From Marinobacter halotolerans (lineage in GTDB: Bacteria > Pseudomonadota > Gammaproteobacteria > Pseudomonadales > Oleiphilaceae): 64,000 bases of DNA. The stretch is taken from assembly GCF_008795985.1 (NCBI RefSeq), contig NZ_VMHP01000001.1, positions 620,001 through 684,000 on the forward strand, read 5' to 3'. This document shows, piece after piece, positions 23,902 to 33,676 of this stretch (within the stretch, counting starts at the first letter, position 1; each line of letters starts with the position of its first letter). Under the pieces are notes generated by a model. The model saw only the letters and a list, made by a program, of their open reading frames with translations. It did not search any database and had not been told where the DNA came from. The position numbers were made by a program, and so were the translations under genes.

Positions 23902-24732
23902 TTATAAAATGCTCCGGTCCGGATGGAAGCTGCCGCCCTCAACCAGGACGTCTTCCGAGCGATCCTTTAGGCCAACACCCGACAACTTAAGTCGATCAGC
24001 TTCGCGAATCAGATAGAGCAGCCTTTGGCTGGCATCCTCGAAAGAAAGCCCTGCCGGGCGCACGTTGGAAATGCAGTTTCGTTGGGCATCAGACAGGGCC
24101 CTTTGGGGATTGAACGACAGGTAAATGCCGAGGCTGTCCGGAGAACTGAGCCCCGGCCGTTCGCCGATGACAATGACGACCATGCGGGCGTTCAGTGCGG
24201 CAGCAACTTCATCCCCTACGGCAACCCGCCCCTGTTGAACCACGGTAAGAGGGGCTAGTTTCCATTTCAGGTTGAGCACCCCCATGTTCCTAAGAAAGTG
24301 GTCAAGAAACGGCGCCGCATGGTTCTGAATCGCTGCGGATGACAAACCGTCTGCAACCACGATTGCAATGTCGAATTGGGCGGCGTCAGCGCTGGTCTGA
24401 TCCCGCAATTGCTTTTTGCTAGGCTCTGATAACTGCCTGCCTAAATCCGGTCGCTGAAGATAAATGAACCGGTCATCGGCCCTGCTGTGAAGCTTCAGTG
24501 GATAGCCTAAGGCAGCTGTATGTTCAAAACTGCCAAGGCCTATTGCCAGCTGGTCCACATCGAGCGGGAAGTGCACCGCGTCTCTTGCCTGGGCATGTGC
24601 CAGCTGAAAGGCAAGCAGTTCCGAGGTTGGCAAGCTTACACCGGCGCGGCCCAAACCGATTCGTGCATCTGTGTAGCGACGCAATGTACGCCATGCGTTT
24701 CCAGTGACAGGTGATTTTTTGTCGTTACTCAT
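23902..24732 (-). CDS. eutC: Ethanolamine ammonia-lyase small (light) subunit
   Basis: A 276-residue protein matching EutC: TDARIGLGRAGVSLPTSELLAFQLAHAQARDAVHFPL near the N-terminus, IVVADGLSSAAIQNHAAPFL in the centre, IGERPGLSSPDSLGIYL and NCISNVRPAGLSFEDA toward the end. With EutB it forms the adenosylcobalamin-dependent enzyme that splits ethanolamine into acetaldehyde and ammonia. The start at 24732 overlaps the eutB stop by 8 bp, so translation is coupled. None of the other eut genes (shell proteins, EutA reactivase, EutR, dehydrogenase) are in the window, so this is the minimal two-gene form. Confidence 0.95.
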   Translation of the reverse strand: MSNDKKSPVTGNAWRTLRRYTDARIGLGRAGVSLPTSELLAFQLAHAQARDAVHFPLDVDQLAIGLGSFEHTAALGYPLKLHSRADDRFIYLQRPDLGRQLSEPSKKQLRDQTSADAAQFDIAIVVADGLSSAAIQNHAAPFLDHFLRNMGVLNLKWKLAPLTVVQQGRVAVGDEVAAALNARMVVIVIGERPGLSSPDSLGIYLSFNPQRALSDAQRNCISNVRPAGLSFEDASQRLLYLIREADRLKLSGVGLKDRSEDVLVEGGSFHPDRSIL

Positions 24733-26137
24733 CGTCAGGCCCCGTGGTCAGTCGTTTCAGGCTTTTCCGAAACAAAGCAGGTAATTCGGCGCTCGGACGA
24801 TGTGTAGATGCATCCTCAAAGATGTTCATGCGTGCTAGCCATTCCGCAAATTCGGGGGCAGGTTTCAGGTCCAGAACGCGGCGGGCGTATAGAGCATCGT
24901 GGAAGGAGGTTGTCTGATAATTCAGCATGATGTCGTCCGACCCCGGAATGCCCATGATGAAATTACAGCCTGCCACGCCCAGCAACGTCAGCAGGTTGTC
25001 CATATCGTTCTGTTCGGCTTCCGCGTGGTTGGTATAGCAGATGTCGCAGCCCATCGGAACGCCCAGCAACTTACCGCAAAAATGGTCTTCCAGGCCGGCG
25101 CGGATGATCTCTTTGCCATCAAACAGGTACTCCGGGCCGATAAACCCGACTACGGTATTCACCAACAGTGGGTTGAACTGTCTTGCCACACCGTAGGCGC
25201 GGGCCTCACAGGTTTGCTGGTCAACACCGTGATGGGCATTGGCGGAGAGCGAACTTCCCTGACCCGTCTCAAAATACATCACGTTCTGGCCAACGGTGCC
25301 GCGGTTCAGGGATAGCGCAGCCTGTCTGGCCTCTTCCAGAGTGCTGAGGTCAAAACCAAAACTGGTGTTTGTCGCTTGCGTGCCACCGATGGACTGGAAA
25401 ACCAGATCCACAGGCGCACCCTTATCAATCGCTTCCAGCGTGTTGGTTACATGGGTGAGGACACAGGATTGGGTTGGAATATCGTACTTGCGAATAACCT
25501 CGTCCATCATTCGCAGTAATTTTATGGCCTGGGCCACGTTGTCCGTGGCCGGATTAATACCAATGACCGCATCACCACTGCCGTAAAGCAGCCCGTCGAG
25601 GATGCTGGCTGCAATACCGGCCATATCATCGGTCGGATGGTTGGGTTGCAGCCGGGTGGAGAAATGACCCGGTAACCCGATGGTGTTGCGAAATGCTGTG
25701 GCTACCGTGCATTTTCGCGCCACCAGGATCAAATCCTGATTGCGCATCAGTTTGCTGACCGCAGCGACCATCTCCGGAGTCAGGCCTGGTGCCAGGGCTG
25801 AAACGACCTCTGGCGTAGCCTGATCACTGAGTAGCCAGTTCCTGAAATCGCCAACCGACAGATGCGACACTGCCTGAAAGGCCTTCGTGTCATGCCCGTC
25901 AATAATCAGTCTTGTGACTTCATCGGATTCATAGGGGATCAGTGCCTCGGACAGGAATGCTTTCAGGGGCAAGTCTGCCAGCCGCATCTGAGCCACCACT
26001 CGCTCTTCTGCCGAGCGCGCGGCCACGCCAGCTAGCCGGTCACCGGAACGCGCTGGTGTGGCTTTGGCCATCAGATCTGCCAGATCCCGAAAATGCCAGG
26101 TTCTGCCAGCAAGAATATAGGAGTACTTGTGGTTCAT
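24725..26137 (-). CDS. eutB: Ethanolamine ammonia-lyase large (heavy) subunit
   Basis: A 470-residue TIM-barrel subunit that binds ethanolamine and cobalamin. Seen are RLQPNHPTDDMAGIAASILDGL, VIGINPATDN, FQSIGGTQATNTSFGFDL, YFETGQGSSLSANAHHGVDQ and the C-terminal NFIMGIPGSDDIMLNYQTTSFHD, all hallmark EutB segments. The start at 26137 gives MNHKYSYILAGRTW, the usual N-terminus; the frame from 26182 adds 15 unrelated residues. The hairpin terminator at 26191 separates it from the urease operon on the same strand, so it needs its own promoter, which I cannot place with confidence. It supplies ammonia from phospholipid-derived ethanolamine, complementing the urease next door. Confidence 0.95.
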   Translation of the reverse strand: MNHKYSYILAGRTWHFRDLADLMAKATPARSGDRLAGVAARSAEERVVAQMRLADLPLKAFLSEALIPYESDEVTRLIIDGHDTKAFQAVSHLSVGDFRNWLLSDQATPEVVSALAPGLTPEMVAAVSKLMRNQDLILVARKCTVATAFRNTIGLPGHFSTRLQPNHPTDDMAGIAASILDGLLYGSGDAVIGINPATDNVAQAIKLLRMMDEVIRKYDIPTQSCVLTHVTNTLEAIDKGAPVDLVFQSIGGTQATNTSFGFDLSTLEEARQAALSLNRGTVGQNVMYFETGQGSSLSANAHHGVDQQTCEARAYGVARQFNPLLVNTVVGFIGPEYLFDGKEIIRAGLEDHFCGKLLGVPMGCDICYTNHAEAEQNDMDNLLTLLGVAGCNFIMGIPGSDDIMLNYQTTSFHDALYARRVLDLKPAPEFAEWLARMNIFEDASTHRPSAELPALFRKSLKRLTTGPDDE

Positions 26138-26190
26138 GCTTTCGTGCCTTGAGCCGCGGGAGAAGCGACAATCCAACATCATTCAAGCAT

Positions 26191-26217
26191 AAAAAGGCCC
26201 CCTCTTTCCGGGGTCTT
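26191..26217 (-). terminator. Rho-independent terminator after the urease operon
   Basis: On the minus strand AAGACCCC, an 8-nt loop and GGGGCCTT are followed by TTTTTATG: an 8-bp stem with one G:U pair and a U-run. It lies between the last urease-side gene (ends at 26362) and eutB, and probably stops urt-ure transcription. Confidence 0.8.
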
Positions 26218-26361
26218 AACAGCAACGCGCGAAACACTAGAGGATCTCTGGATGTTCGCTTTGCGACCATTCCGGTCTAAAACCGGGAACAACTTTTCAT
26301 AAATTACTCGAACAGTAAAAGGCTGGAGAGCGCCGCTCTAATTTTCGACGCCCTACCTAGA

Positions 26362-26541
26362 TCATTGCTTTTTCTTTGCCCTTTTCCACACGGTAAGGCA
26401 GAGAGCAACTGCAATACCCGCCGCAAACAAATACTCCACATGCAGCACATCCCCAATCGCTTCATGCCCAGGATGCGCAAGCGCCGTAGTGGTAGCCGAC
26501 AGCAGAGCGGCAGTCAGGCCAACTTTCTTTAGCTGTTTCAT
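26362..26541 (-). CDS. Small secreted or membrane protein (59 aa) at the end of the urease operon
   Basis: A short gene on the minus strand with GGAGA 7 nt before its ATG. The 59 residues begin MKQLKKVGLTAALLSATTTA with a signal-peptide-like stretch ending LAHPGHEA, then a DVLHVEYLFAAGIAVALCLTVW membrane helix and a basic tail KRAKKKQ. The HPGHE segment just after the cleavage site recalls HupE/UreJ nickel-permease N-termini, but the length excludes a full permease. It is 40 bp downstream of ureG and just before the terminator, so it is probably the last gene of the operon. A metal-related accessory role is possible but unproven. Confidence 0.65.
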   Translation of the reverse strand: MKQLKKVGLTAALLSATTTALAHPGHEAIGDVLHVEYLFAAGIAVALCLTVWKRAKKKQ

Positions 26542-26581
26542 AAGATATTCTCCGTTATCTATTGAAGTCTGAATCTTTGAC

Positions 26582-27220
26582 TTAGGCGGTTTCAGCCACT
26601 TTTCCCGGCCGTCTGTCCGGCAACATGCCCTGCTCCAGAATGAAGCTGATGACGGTTTCCAGCCCTACCCCGTCGTACAGGTTGGTAAACACAAACGGCC
26701 GCTCACCACGCATTTTTTTGCTGTCGCGGTCCATTACGTCCAGGGAGGCGTGCACCTGCTCTGCAATGTCGATCTTGTTGATGATCAGCAGGTCGGATTT
26801 GGTGATTCCAGGGCCGCCTTTGCGTGGGATCTTGTCGCCGGCGGAGACGTCAATCACGTAGAGGGTCAGGTCGCTCAGTTCCGGGCTGAATGTGGCGGAG
26901 AGGTTGTCGCCGCCGGATTCCACCAGCACCAGTTCCAGATTGGGGTGGCGGCTTTGCAGGTCGTCGATGGCGGCCAGGTTCATACTGGCATCCTCGCGTA
27001 TTGCTGTATGCGGGCAGCCGCCGGTTTCTACGCCCAGGATGCGGTCGGCTGGCAGGGCATCGTGTTTCAGGAGGAAGTCGGCGTCTTCCCTGGTGTAGAT
27101 GTCGTTGGTGACTACGGCGATGTCGTAGTGGTCTTTCAGAGCGCTGCACAGCTGGCGCAGAAGCGCTGTTTTACCGGAGCCCACCGGGCCACCGACTCCA
27201 ACTCTCAAGCAATGTGTCAT
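26582..27220 (-). CDS. ureG: Urease accessory GTPase UreG
   Basis: A 212-residue SIMIBI-class GTPase. [21 protein letters not shown] carries the P-loop (residues about 8-16); [16 protein letters not shown] includes the conserved Cys-Pro-His nickel-binding CPH motif; [16 protein letters not shown] and INKIDIA follow. UreG delivers nickel to the urease apoenzyme together with UreE, UreF and UreD, using GTP hydrolysis. The start at 27220 has GAGGAG upstream; the long frame from 27337 runs through the hairpin repeat and is rejected. It is separated from ureF by 181 bp that hold a conserved-core hairpin element. A partial copy of this gene lies at 21343. Confidence 0.97.
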   Translation of the reverse strand: MTHCLRVGVGGPVGSGKTALLRQLCSALKDHYDIAVVTNDIYTREDADFLLKHDALPADRILGVETGGCPHTAIREDASMNLAAIDDLQSRHPNLELVLVESGGDNLSATFSPELSDLTLYVIDVSAGDKIPRKGGPGITKSDLLIINKIDIAEQVHASLDVMDRDSKKMRGERPFVFTNLYDGVGLETVISFILEQGMLPDRRPGKVAETA

Positions 27221-27262
27221 CTTATTTCTCCTCTTGTTTGTCTTGCTCCGTGGAGGTCGGCA

Positions 27263-27360
27263 AGTAGGACACCCTTTTTGAAAAACGCTACAAGCACATC
27301 CCTGTGCGCTTGGGCTCCGCCATCCATGGCTCCGCACATTTTCAAAAAGGGTGTCCTACT
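27263..27360. repeat. Conserved-core, variable-arm structure A (ureF-ureG intergenic)
   Basis: Left arm 27263-27284 and right arm 27339-27360 are a perfect 22-bp inverted repeat (AGTAGGACACCC... / ...GGGTGTCCTACT). The 54-nt core contains two small hairpins, GCACATCCCTGTGC and GCCATCCATGGC. The core differs from copy B at one base, while the arms are unrelated to those of the other copies. Confidence 0.9.
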
Positions 27361-27401
27361 CGCCTCCCCGGTCTTCGGAGTTGTCTTCTAATTCGTTTTC
27401 T

Positions 27402-28097
27402 TTAGCTTCTAAACAGTCTTGAGTACTGTGTTTCGTGTTGGGCGCTACCAAGCGCCAGGCCCGGAATGATCGGGCCGAGGTCCGGGTTATTCATCTGCAA
27501 TGCGTTATCCACCGCTTTCACCAGTTCCGGGCGCAGTTGTTCCGTCAGCCGCTGGGCGGCGGTGTGGCCGAGGGGCATGGCTTTGCAGGCGACGGCAAGC
27601 TGGTTTTCCAGCCAGGCCCAGGCGAAGCCCAGCAGCGCCTGGCGGTCGGGGACCGCGCGTAAGTGGGCGGCCCAGGCGAAGACGGTGACGTAGCCGGGTT
27701 CTTCGGGCATCAGGCCGTCTGGTGGCAGCAGGTTCAGGCTGTTCAGCAGGCGCACCAGGGCGCTGCCCAGGCGCAGGTCTTCGTCGCTGAGTTCGGCGGT
27801 TTCCCGGGTGGCGTGTAGCCAGGCGTTCCACTGGGCCAGTGCATCTGCGTCTTCCTCTGCCCAAGCCCGTTTCAGGCGCAGCAGCAGGGGCAGTTCGCAA
27901 CGGGTCAGGCCGTCTTCCAGTACGCCTTCGAGCCATTGTCCCAGCTGTTTTTCATTGTTCACCCAGCCCAGTTCAAAGGCGCTTTCCAGCCCCTGGGACC
28001 AGGCGAAGGCGCCGATGGGCAGTGCGGGGCTGACCAGTTGCATCAGTCCCAGTAGGGCCATGTCGTTGACGCTGGTCTGAGGGTTTTCAGCTTGCAT
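27402..28097 (-). CDS. ureF: Urease accessory protein UreF
   Basis: A 231-residue helical protein. MQLVSPALPIGAFAWSQGLE near the N-terminus and a C-terminal segment with NPDLGPIIPGLALGSAQHETQYSRLFRS (the lysine/arginine-rich tail and conserved terminal region) identify UreF. It forms the UreDFG complex that gates nickel and CO2 entry to the active site. The start at 28097 overlaps the ureE gene by 11 bp and has AAGGGG 7 nt upstream; the long frame from 28181 reads through the histidine tail of UreE in another frame. It is followed by structure A before ureG. Confidence 0.95.
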   Translation of the reverse strand: MQAENPQTSVNDMALLGLMQLVSPALPIGAFAWSQGLESAFELGWVNNEKQLGQWLEGVLEDGLTRCELPLLLRLKRAWAEEDADALAQWNAWLHATRETAELSDEDLRLGSALVRLLNSLNLLPPDGLMPEEPGYVTVFAWAAHLRAVPDRQALLGFAWAWLENQLAVACKAMPLGHTAAQRLTEQLRPELVKAVDNALQMNNPDLGPIIPGLALGSAQHETQYSRLFRS

Positions 28098-28659
28098 GGC
28101 CATGCCCCTTGTGGCGTGCGTGGCTGTGCGAATGGCTATGGGATTCACTGTGGGAATGGCTGTGGCTGTGGCCGTCTGCATGACCGTGGGAATGTCCCTG
28201 CCCCGCCTGGGCGTAGGCGCCGGATTCCGGGTCGAAAGGGGCCTGGTGGTGGATCAGGGTGGCGCCCAGGCGCTCTGCCAGCTCTTCCAGCACGTGGTCC
28301 GGCGGGAATCTTACCCAGCCGCGGGTGCCGTTTTTGGCGGTGAGTTCTTCGCCGATGGCAAGGGTGACGTGGCGGTTGCCCAGGTGGTAGCACAACCTGG
28401 CCATGGGCAGGCCCATTTCGATGTAGGCGGTGACCACCGGTTCTTCCGCCGCGCGGATGCGGATGATTTCGCCGGTTCTGGCGGCCAGGCAGGCGCCGTC
28501 ACGCAACACCGGGCCGCGGTCCAGGAACAGGCCGACGTCGTGGCCGGTGTCGGTTCTGGCCCGCAGGCGGCCGCGCTGGCGCAGCTCGTACGGCAGGGTC
28601 AGGTGGTCGTGTATTTCGCTGGCTTCTACCAGGCCGACGCGTTCGATGAGTTCCAGCAT
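28087..28659 (-). CDS. ureE: Urease nickel metallochaperone UreE
   Basis: A 190-residue protein. The N-terminal peptide-binding domain begins MLELIERVGLVEASEIHDHL; the central RDGACLAARTGEIIRI and YHLGNRHV (conserved metal-site histidine) are typical. The last 35 residues are a histidine-rich tail of about 16 His alternating with Ser and Gly, as in UreE of Klebsiella, for binding several nickel ions. It is preceded by GGGAGA at 6 nt. It lies 10 bp after ureC and overlaps ureF. It captures Ni2+ and passes it to UreG. Confidence 0.95.
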   Translation of the reverse strand: MLELIERVGLVEASEIHDHLTLPYELRQRGRLRARTDTGHDVGLFLDRGPVLRDGACLAARTGEIIRIRAAEEPVVTAYIEMGLPMARLCYHLGNRHVTLAIGEELTAKNGTRGWVRFPPDHVLEELAERLGATLIHHQAPFDPESGAYAQAGQGHSHGHADGHSHSHSHSESHSHSHSHARHKGHGHAS

Positions 28660-28669
28660 CTCAGTCTCC

Positions 28670-30373
<1,704 letters not shown>

Positions 30374-30440
30374 GCTGTCCCTCGTTTTTTGCTTGGGTGC
30401 CTGGGTTCTTTTGGCCTGATACTTGGGTGCCGGGGCCGGT

Positions 30441-30534
30441 CGGATAGGGCTTTCCAGGAAACGCTACAAGCACATCCATGTGCGCTTGGGCTCCGCCATC
30501 CATGGCTCCGCACATTCCTGGAAAGCCCTATCCG
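30441..30534. repeat. Conserved-core, variable-arm structure B (ureB-ureC intergenic)
   Basis: Arms 30441-30460 and 30515-30534 pair perfectly over 20 bp (CGGATAGGGC... / ...GCCCTATCCG), with further partial pairing outside. The 54-nt core is identical to structure A except for one base. It lies within the transcribed urease operon. Confidence 0.9.
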
Positions 30535-30587
30535 CCCGACCCTTTTAGCTCCTTCGGGCCTACGTTTGATCCTCGCTCCCCTTATCC

Positions 30588-30902
30588 TCAGTTTTTATCC
30601 AATTTGCCCATGACTTCTTGGCGGAAACCGTAGATTTCCCGGTTACCGGCATAGGGAATTAAGGTCACTTCGCGGGTCTGGCCAGGTTCGAAACGAATGG
30701 CGGTGCCGGCGGCGACGTCCAGGCGGTAGCCCTTGGCCTTTTCCCGGTCGAAATCGAGAGCGGGATTGGTTTCGGCGAAGTGGTAGTGGGAGCCCACCTG
30801 GATTGGGCGGTCGCCGCTGTTGCCGACTTCGATGGTGATGCGTTCGCGGCCTTCGCACAGTTCGATGTCGCCGTCTTTGAGGTCGTATTCTCCGGGGATC
30901 AT
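30588..30902 (-). CDS. ureB: Urease beta subunit UreB
   Basis: A 104-residue protein of the expected size, beginning [39 protein letters not shown] is the characteristic core and [24 protein letters not shown] the C-terminal part. It packs with UreA and UreC into the heterotrimer. The start at 30902 has AAGGAGG upstream; the longer frame from 31019 is the ureA sequence in another frame. It lies 10 bp after ureA. Structure B separates it from ureC. Confidence 0.97.
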   Translation of the reverse strand: MIPGEYDLKDGDIELCEGRERITIEVGNSGDRPIQVGSHYHFAETNPALDFDREKAKGYRLDVAAGTAIRFEPGQTREVTLIPYAGNREIYGFRQEVMGKLDKN

Positions 30903-30912
30903 GGCAACCTCC

Positions 30913-31215
30913 TTACACGATCGGGTTATGGACGGTGACGAGCTTGGTGCCGTCCGGGAAGGTGGCTTCGACCTGTACTTCGTCGACCATTTCAGCCACG
31001 CCTTCCATGACGTCGTCACGGGTGAGGATTTCGGTGCCGGCGGTCATCATGTCCGCTACGCTGCGGCCTTCGCGGGCGCCTTCCATGATTTCGGCGCTGA
31101 TGAGGGCGACGGCTTCGGGGTAATTGAGCTTCAGGCCTTTGGCCTTGCGGCGCTCGGCTAACAGGGCTGCGGTGAAGAGGAGCAGCTTGTCTTTGTCTCT
31201 TGGGGTTAGTTCCAT
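30913..31215 (-). CDS. ureA: Urease gamma subunit UreA
   Basis: A 100-residue protein, full length for Ure[24 protein letters not shown], then [19 protein letters not shown] and [15 protein letters not shown] are near-invariant family segments. It is the smallest structural subunit of bacterial three-chain ureases. It lies 33 bp after ureD and 10 bp before ureB; a GGGAGA ribosome site precedes the ATG. The separate A and B subunits, rather than a fused one, are the usual form in free-living proteobacteria. Confidence 0.97.
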   Translation of the reverse strand: MELTPRDKDKLLLFTAALLAERRKAKGLKLNYPEAVALISAEIMEGAREGRSVADMMTAGTEILTRDDVMEGVAEMVDEVQVEATFPDGTKLVTVHNPIV

Positions 31216-31248
31216 TTTTGTTCTCCCGGTACTTTGGCGTTCTTTGAA

Positions 31249-32157
31249 TCAGGTCAGCCAGATTCTGGGAATCACGGCGGGCTGGCCTGTCAGCATTGGT
31301 CTTAAAACTTCCCAGGCGTGTTGGCAGGTCGCCCAGGCTTCGTTTCGTTCATTGCCCAGATAGCGCAGCAACACCACCCCTCGACGGCGCGTGACTGCCC
31401 AGTGTTTGGATTCGGGTAATTGCTCGCGTATTGCTTCGATGGCGCCGGGTTCGTCTTCCAGGCCGACGACCCACAGGGTGGCCTGAACCGTTGCGCCGCC
31501 CTGACCCCATTTGCCCTGGAAACGAGGGTGCGTGGGGTCGAGGATCTGGCGTTCCAGCCACAGGGGTTTGCCTTCCAGGCTCAGGCTGAAGCGTTGTTCC
31601 AGGTGGCCGGTGACGAAGGGTAAGTCGCCCACCGGGCGACCCAGGGCGAGGACTTCCCAGCCGATGCATTTGGCGCCGCTTTCCAGTTCGATGGTGGTGG
31701 TCTGTTCGCCCTTAGAGCCGTTGAAGGCCAGGGTTTCCTGGGGGAGGTATTCCAGGGTGCCACCGGTGGCGACTTTTAGACCGGTGTGCTGACCCCAGGC
31801 GACGCCGTTGCGGTCGGCTTTGTAGAGTTTGGCGGCGGCGGGTGTGGTTAGTAGGGTGTGGGCGCCTTGCCCTACGGTGACGTCGATCCCAAGTGAGTCA
31901 CCACTTACTAACCCGCCCGGGGGATGCAGCAGGTAGACGTGGCAGCAGCCGGTTTTGCCTTCGGGATAGAAGGGGCGCTGGACCCGCAGCGGGCCTTTGT
32001 GGCGGATGCGGGTCATGCGGGTGATCGAGCTTTTCTGTTCTTGCCGCGCTTCGAATCCCAACTGGATCGACGCCGCCCAGCGCCGGTCCGCGTCGAAGCG
32101 GTGGCCGGAGTCCTCTTGGGAAAGAGGGTTGGCTGGCAGGCGTTCGAAGACTGTCAT
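31249..32157 (-). CDS. ureD: Urease accessory protein UreD (UreH)
   Basis: A 302-residue protein. RPFYPEGKTGCCHVYLLHPPGGLVSGD, TTPAAAKLYKA, LEYLPQETLAFNGS and GWEVLALGRP are diagnostic. UreD is the scaffold that binds the apo-urease and provides a tunnel for nickel from UreG. Its ATG overlaps the urtE stop (ATGA), so urease maturation is translationally tied to the urea transporter. This overlap is good evidence that urtABCDE and ure form one transcription unit, apart from the partial stop after urtA. Confidence 0.95.
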   Translation of the reverse strand: MTVFERLPANPLSQEDSGHRFDADRRWAASIQLGFEARQEQKSSITRMTRIRHKGPLRVQRPFYPEGKTGCCHVYLLHPPGGLVSGDSLGIDVTVGQGAHTLLTTPAAAKLYKADRNGVAWGQHTGLKVATGGTLEYLPQETLAFNGSKGEQTTTIELESGAKCIGWEVLALGRPVGDLPFVTGHLEQRFSLSLEGKPLWLERQILDPTHPRFQGKWGQGGATVQATLWVVGLEDEPGAIEAIREQLPESKHWAVTRRRGVVLLRYLGNERNEAWATCQHAWEVLRPMLTGQPAVIPRIWLT

Positions 32158-32852
32158 ACCGTCAGGTGCTTCTTGATGAGTTCATCGGAAAGCTCGCTGA
32201 TCTGGCCGCCAGCGACCCGGCGGCCGCGGTCCATGATGGCGAAGTTATCGGCGTATTTGCGGGCGAAGGGCAGCTTCTGCTCTACCAGGAGCACCGTCAG
32301 GCCGTCTTCTTCGATCAGCCGGCGGATGACTTCGCCGATCTGGGCGACGATGTTGGGCTGGATGCCCTCCCCCGGTTCGTCCAGGATCAGCAGTCGTGGT
32401 TCGATGACCAGGGCGCGGCCGATGGCCAGTTGCTGTTGCTGGCCGCCCGAAAGGTCGCCGCCGCGGCGGTTTTTCATTTCCTTGAGCACGGGGAAAAGTT
32501 CGTACACCCGTTCGGGGATTTTCTTGCTGCCGTCCTTGCGCACCGCCAGGCCGACGCGGAGGTTTTCTTCCACGGTCAGCAGCGGAAAAATCTGGCGACC
32601 CTGGGGTACGTAGCCGATGCCCAGGCGGGAGCGGTCTTCCACTTTTTTCTGGGTCAGTTCCACGTCGCCGGCAAATTCGATGCGGCCGCTTTTGACGGTT
32701 TCCTCGCCCATCACGCATTTCATCAGGGTGGTTTTACCCACGCCGTTGCGTCCCATCACGCAGGTGCACTGGCCCTGGGGGACGTCCAGGTCCAGATCCC
32801 ACAGGGTGTGGCTTTCGCCATAGAACTGGTTGAGTTTTTCTATCTTCAGCAT
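32154..32852 (-). CDS. urtE: Urea ABC transporter ATP-binding protein UrtE
   Basis: A 232-residue ABC ATPase of the branched-chain amino acid/urea (LivF) type. Walker A GRNGVGKTT (residues about 34-42), signature LSGGQQQQLAIGRAL and Walker B LLILDEPGEGI are intact. The GIGYVPQGRQIFPLLTVEENL segment is typical of UrtE. With UrtD it powers the UrtBC permease for high-affinity urea uptake. The start shares one base with the urtD stop (TAATG) and the stop overlaps ureD, so translation is coupled on both sides. Confidence 0.95.
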   Translation of the reverse strand: MLKIEKLNQFYGESHTLWDLDLDVPQGQCTCVMGRNGVGKTTLMKCVMGEETVKSGRIEFAGDVELTQKKVEDRSRLGIGYVPQGRQIFPLLTVEENLRVGLAVRKDGSKKIPERVYELFPVLKEMKNRRGGDLSGGQQQQLAIGRALVIEPRLLILDEPGEGIQPNIVAQIGEVIRRLIEEDGLTVLLVEQKLPFARKYADNFAIMDRGRRVAGGQISELSDELIKKHLTV

Positions 32853-33676
32853 TACGCCTCCTCCCCCAGATACACCTTGATCACTTCGGGGTCGTTGGAG
32901 ACCTGGTCCATGGTGCCCTCGGCCAACACGCTGCCCTGGTGCAGCACGGTCACTTTGCGGGCGATAGAGCGCACAAAGCCCATGTCGTGTTCCACCACCA
33001 CAACCGATTGTTTACCCGCCAGGCTGGTGAGCAGTTCGGCGGTGCGTTCCATTTCCTGTTCGGTCATGCCGGCGACGGGTTCGTCCACCAGCAGCAGTCT
33101 GGGTTTCTGCATCAGCAGCATGCCGATTTCCAGCCACTGCTTCTGGCCGTGGGAGAGGATGCCCGCCAGGCGGTCGCGCAGGTCTTTCAGGCCGATGGTT
33201 TCCAGTACTTCATCGATACGTTCCCGGTATTCGGGCCGCATGACGGCGCGAAGTGTCGGAATAATGCGTTTGTCGGTGGCCATGGCCAGTTCCAGGTTTT
33301 CAAAAACCGTCAGCGCCTCGAACACTGTGGGTTTCTGGAACTTGCGGCCGATGCCCAGGCTGGCGATTTCCGGCTCGTTCATCCGCAGCAGGTTATGGCG
33401 GCTGCCGAACCAGACAGAGCCGGTGTCCGGGGCGGTTTTACCGGTGATGATGTCCATCATGGTGGTTTTGCCGGCCCCGTTAGGCCCGATGATGCAGCGC
33501 AGTTCGCCGTCGTCGATGGTCAGGTTCAGGTTGTTGATGGCCTTGAAGCCGTCAAAACTGACGTTTACATCCTCCAGATACAGGATCGGGCCGTGGCGCG
33601 TGTCCACAGGCGATGCTTCCGGTGTCAGGAAGTGGAACACGTGCTCGCGGTCGGCGAGTTCGTCGAAAAGGCTCAT
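32852..33676 (-). CDS. urtD: Urea ABC transporter ATP-binding protein UrtD
   Basis: A 274-residue ABC ATPase of LivG type. Walker A GPNGAGKTTMMDIITG and Walker B LLLVDEPVAGMT are present; the signature position reads LSHGQKQWLEIGMLL, the SHGQ variant that is characteristic of UrtD rather than the LivG consensus SGG. An N-terminal extension of about 35 residues precedes the nucleotide-binding domain. It overlaps urtC by 4 bp (ATGA). It forms the heterodimeric motor with UrtE on the cytoplasmic side of the membrane. Confidence 0.95.
   Translation of the reverse strand: MSLFDELADREHVFHFLTPEASPVDTRHGPILYLEDVNVSFDGFKAINNLNLTIDDGELRCIIGPNGAGKTTMMDIITGKTAPDTGSVWFGSRHNLLRMNEPEIASLGIGRKFQKPTVFEALTVFENLELAMATDKRIIPTLRAVMRPEYRERIDEVLETIGLKDLRDRLAGILSHGQKQWLEIGMLLMQKPRLLLVDEPVAGMTEQEMERTAELLTSLAGKQSVVVVEHDMGFVRSIARKVTVLHQGSVLAEGTMDQVSNDPEVIKVYLGEEA

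Noticed and set aside
26270..26290. Another copy of the AGATCT repeat in reverse orientation
   Set aside because: Only CCGGTCTAAAACCGGGA remains, a short dyad with too little similarity.
27263..27360. Structures A-D as simple rho-independent terminators
   Set aside because: The arms are 20-27 bp, there is no U-run after most of them, and a 54-nt conserved core sits in the loop; two lie within an operon whose downstream genes must be expressed.
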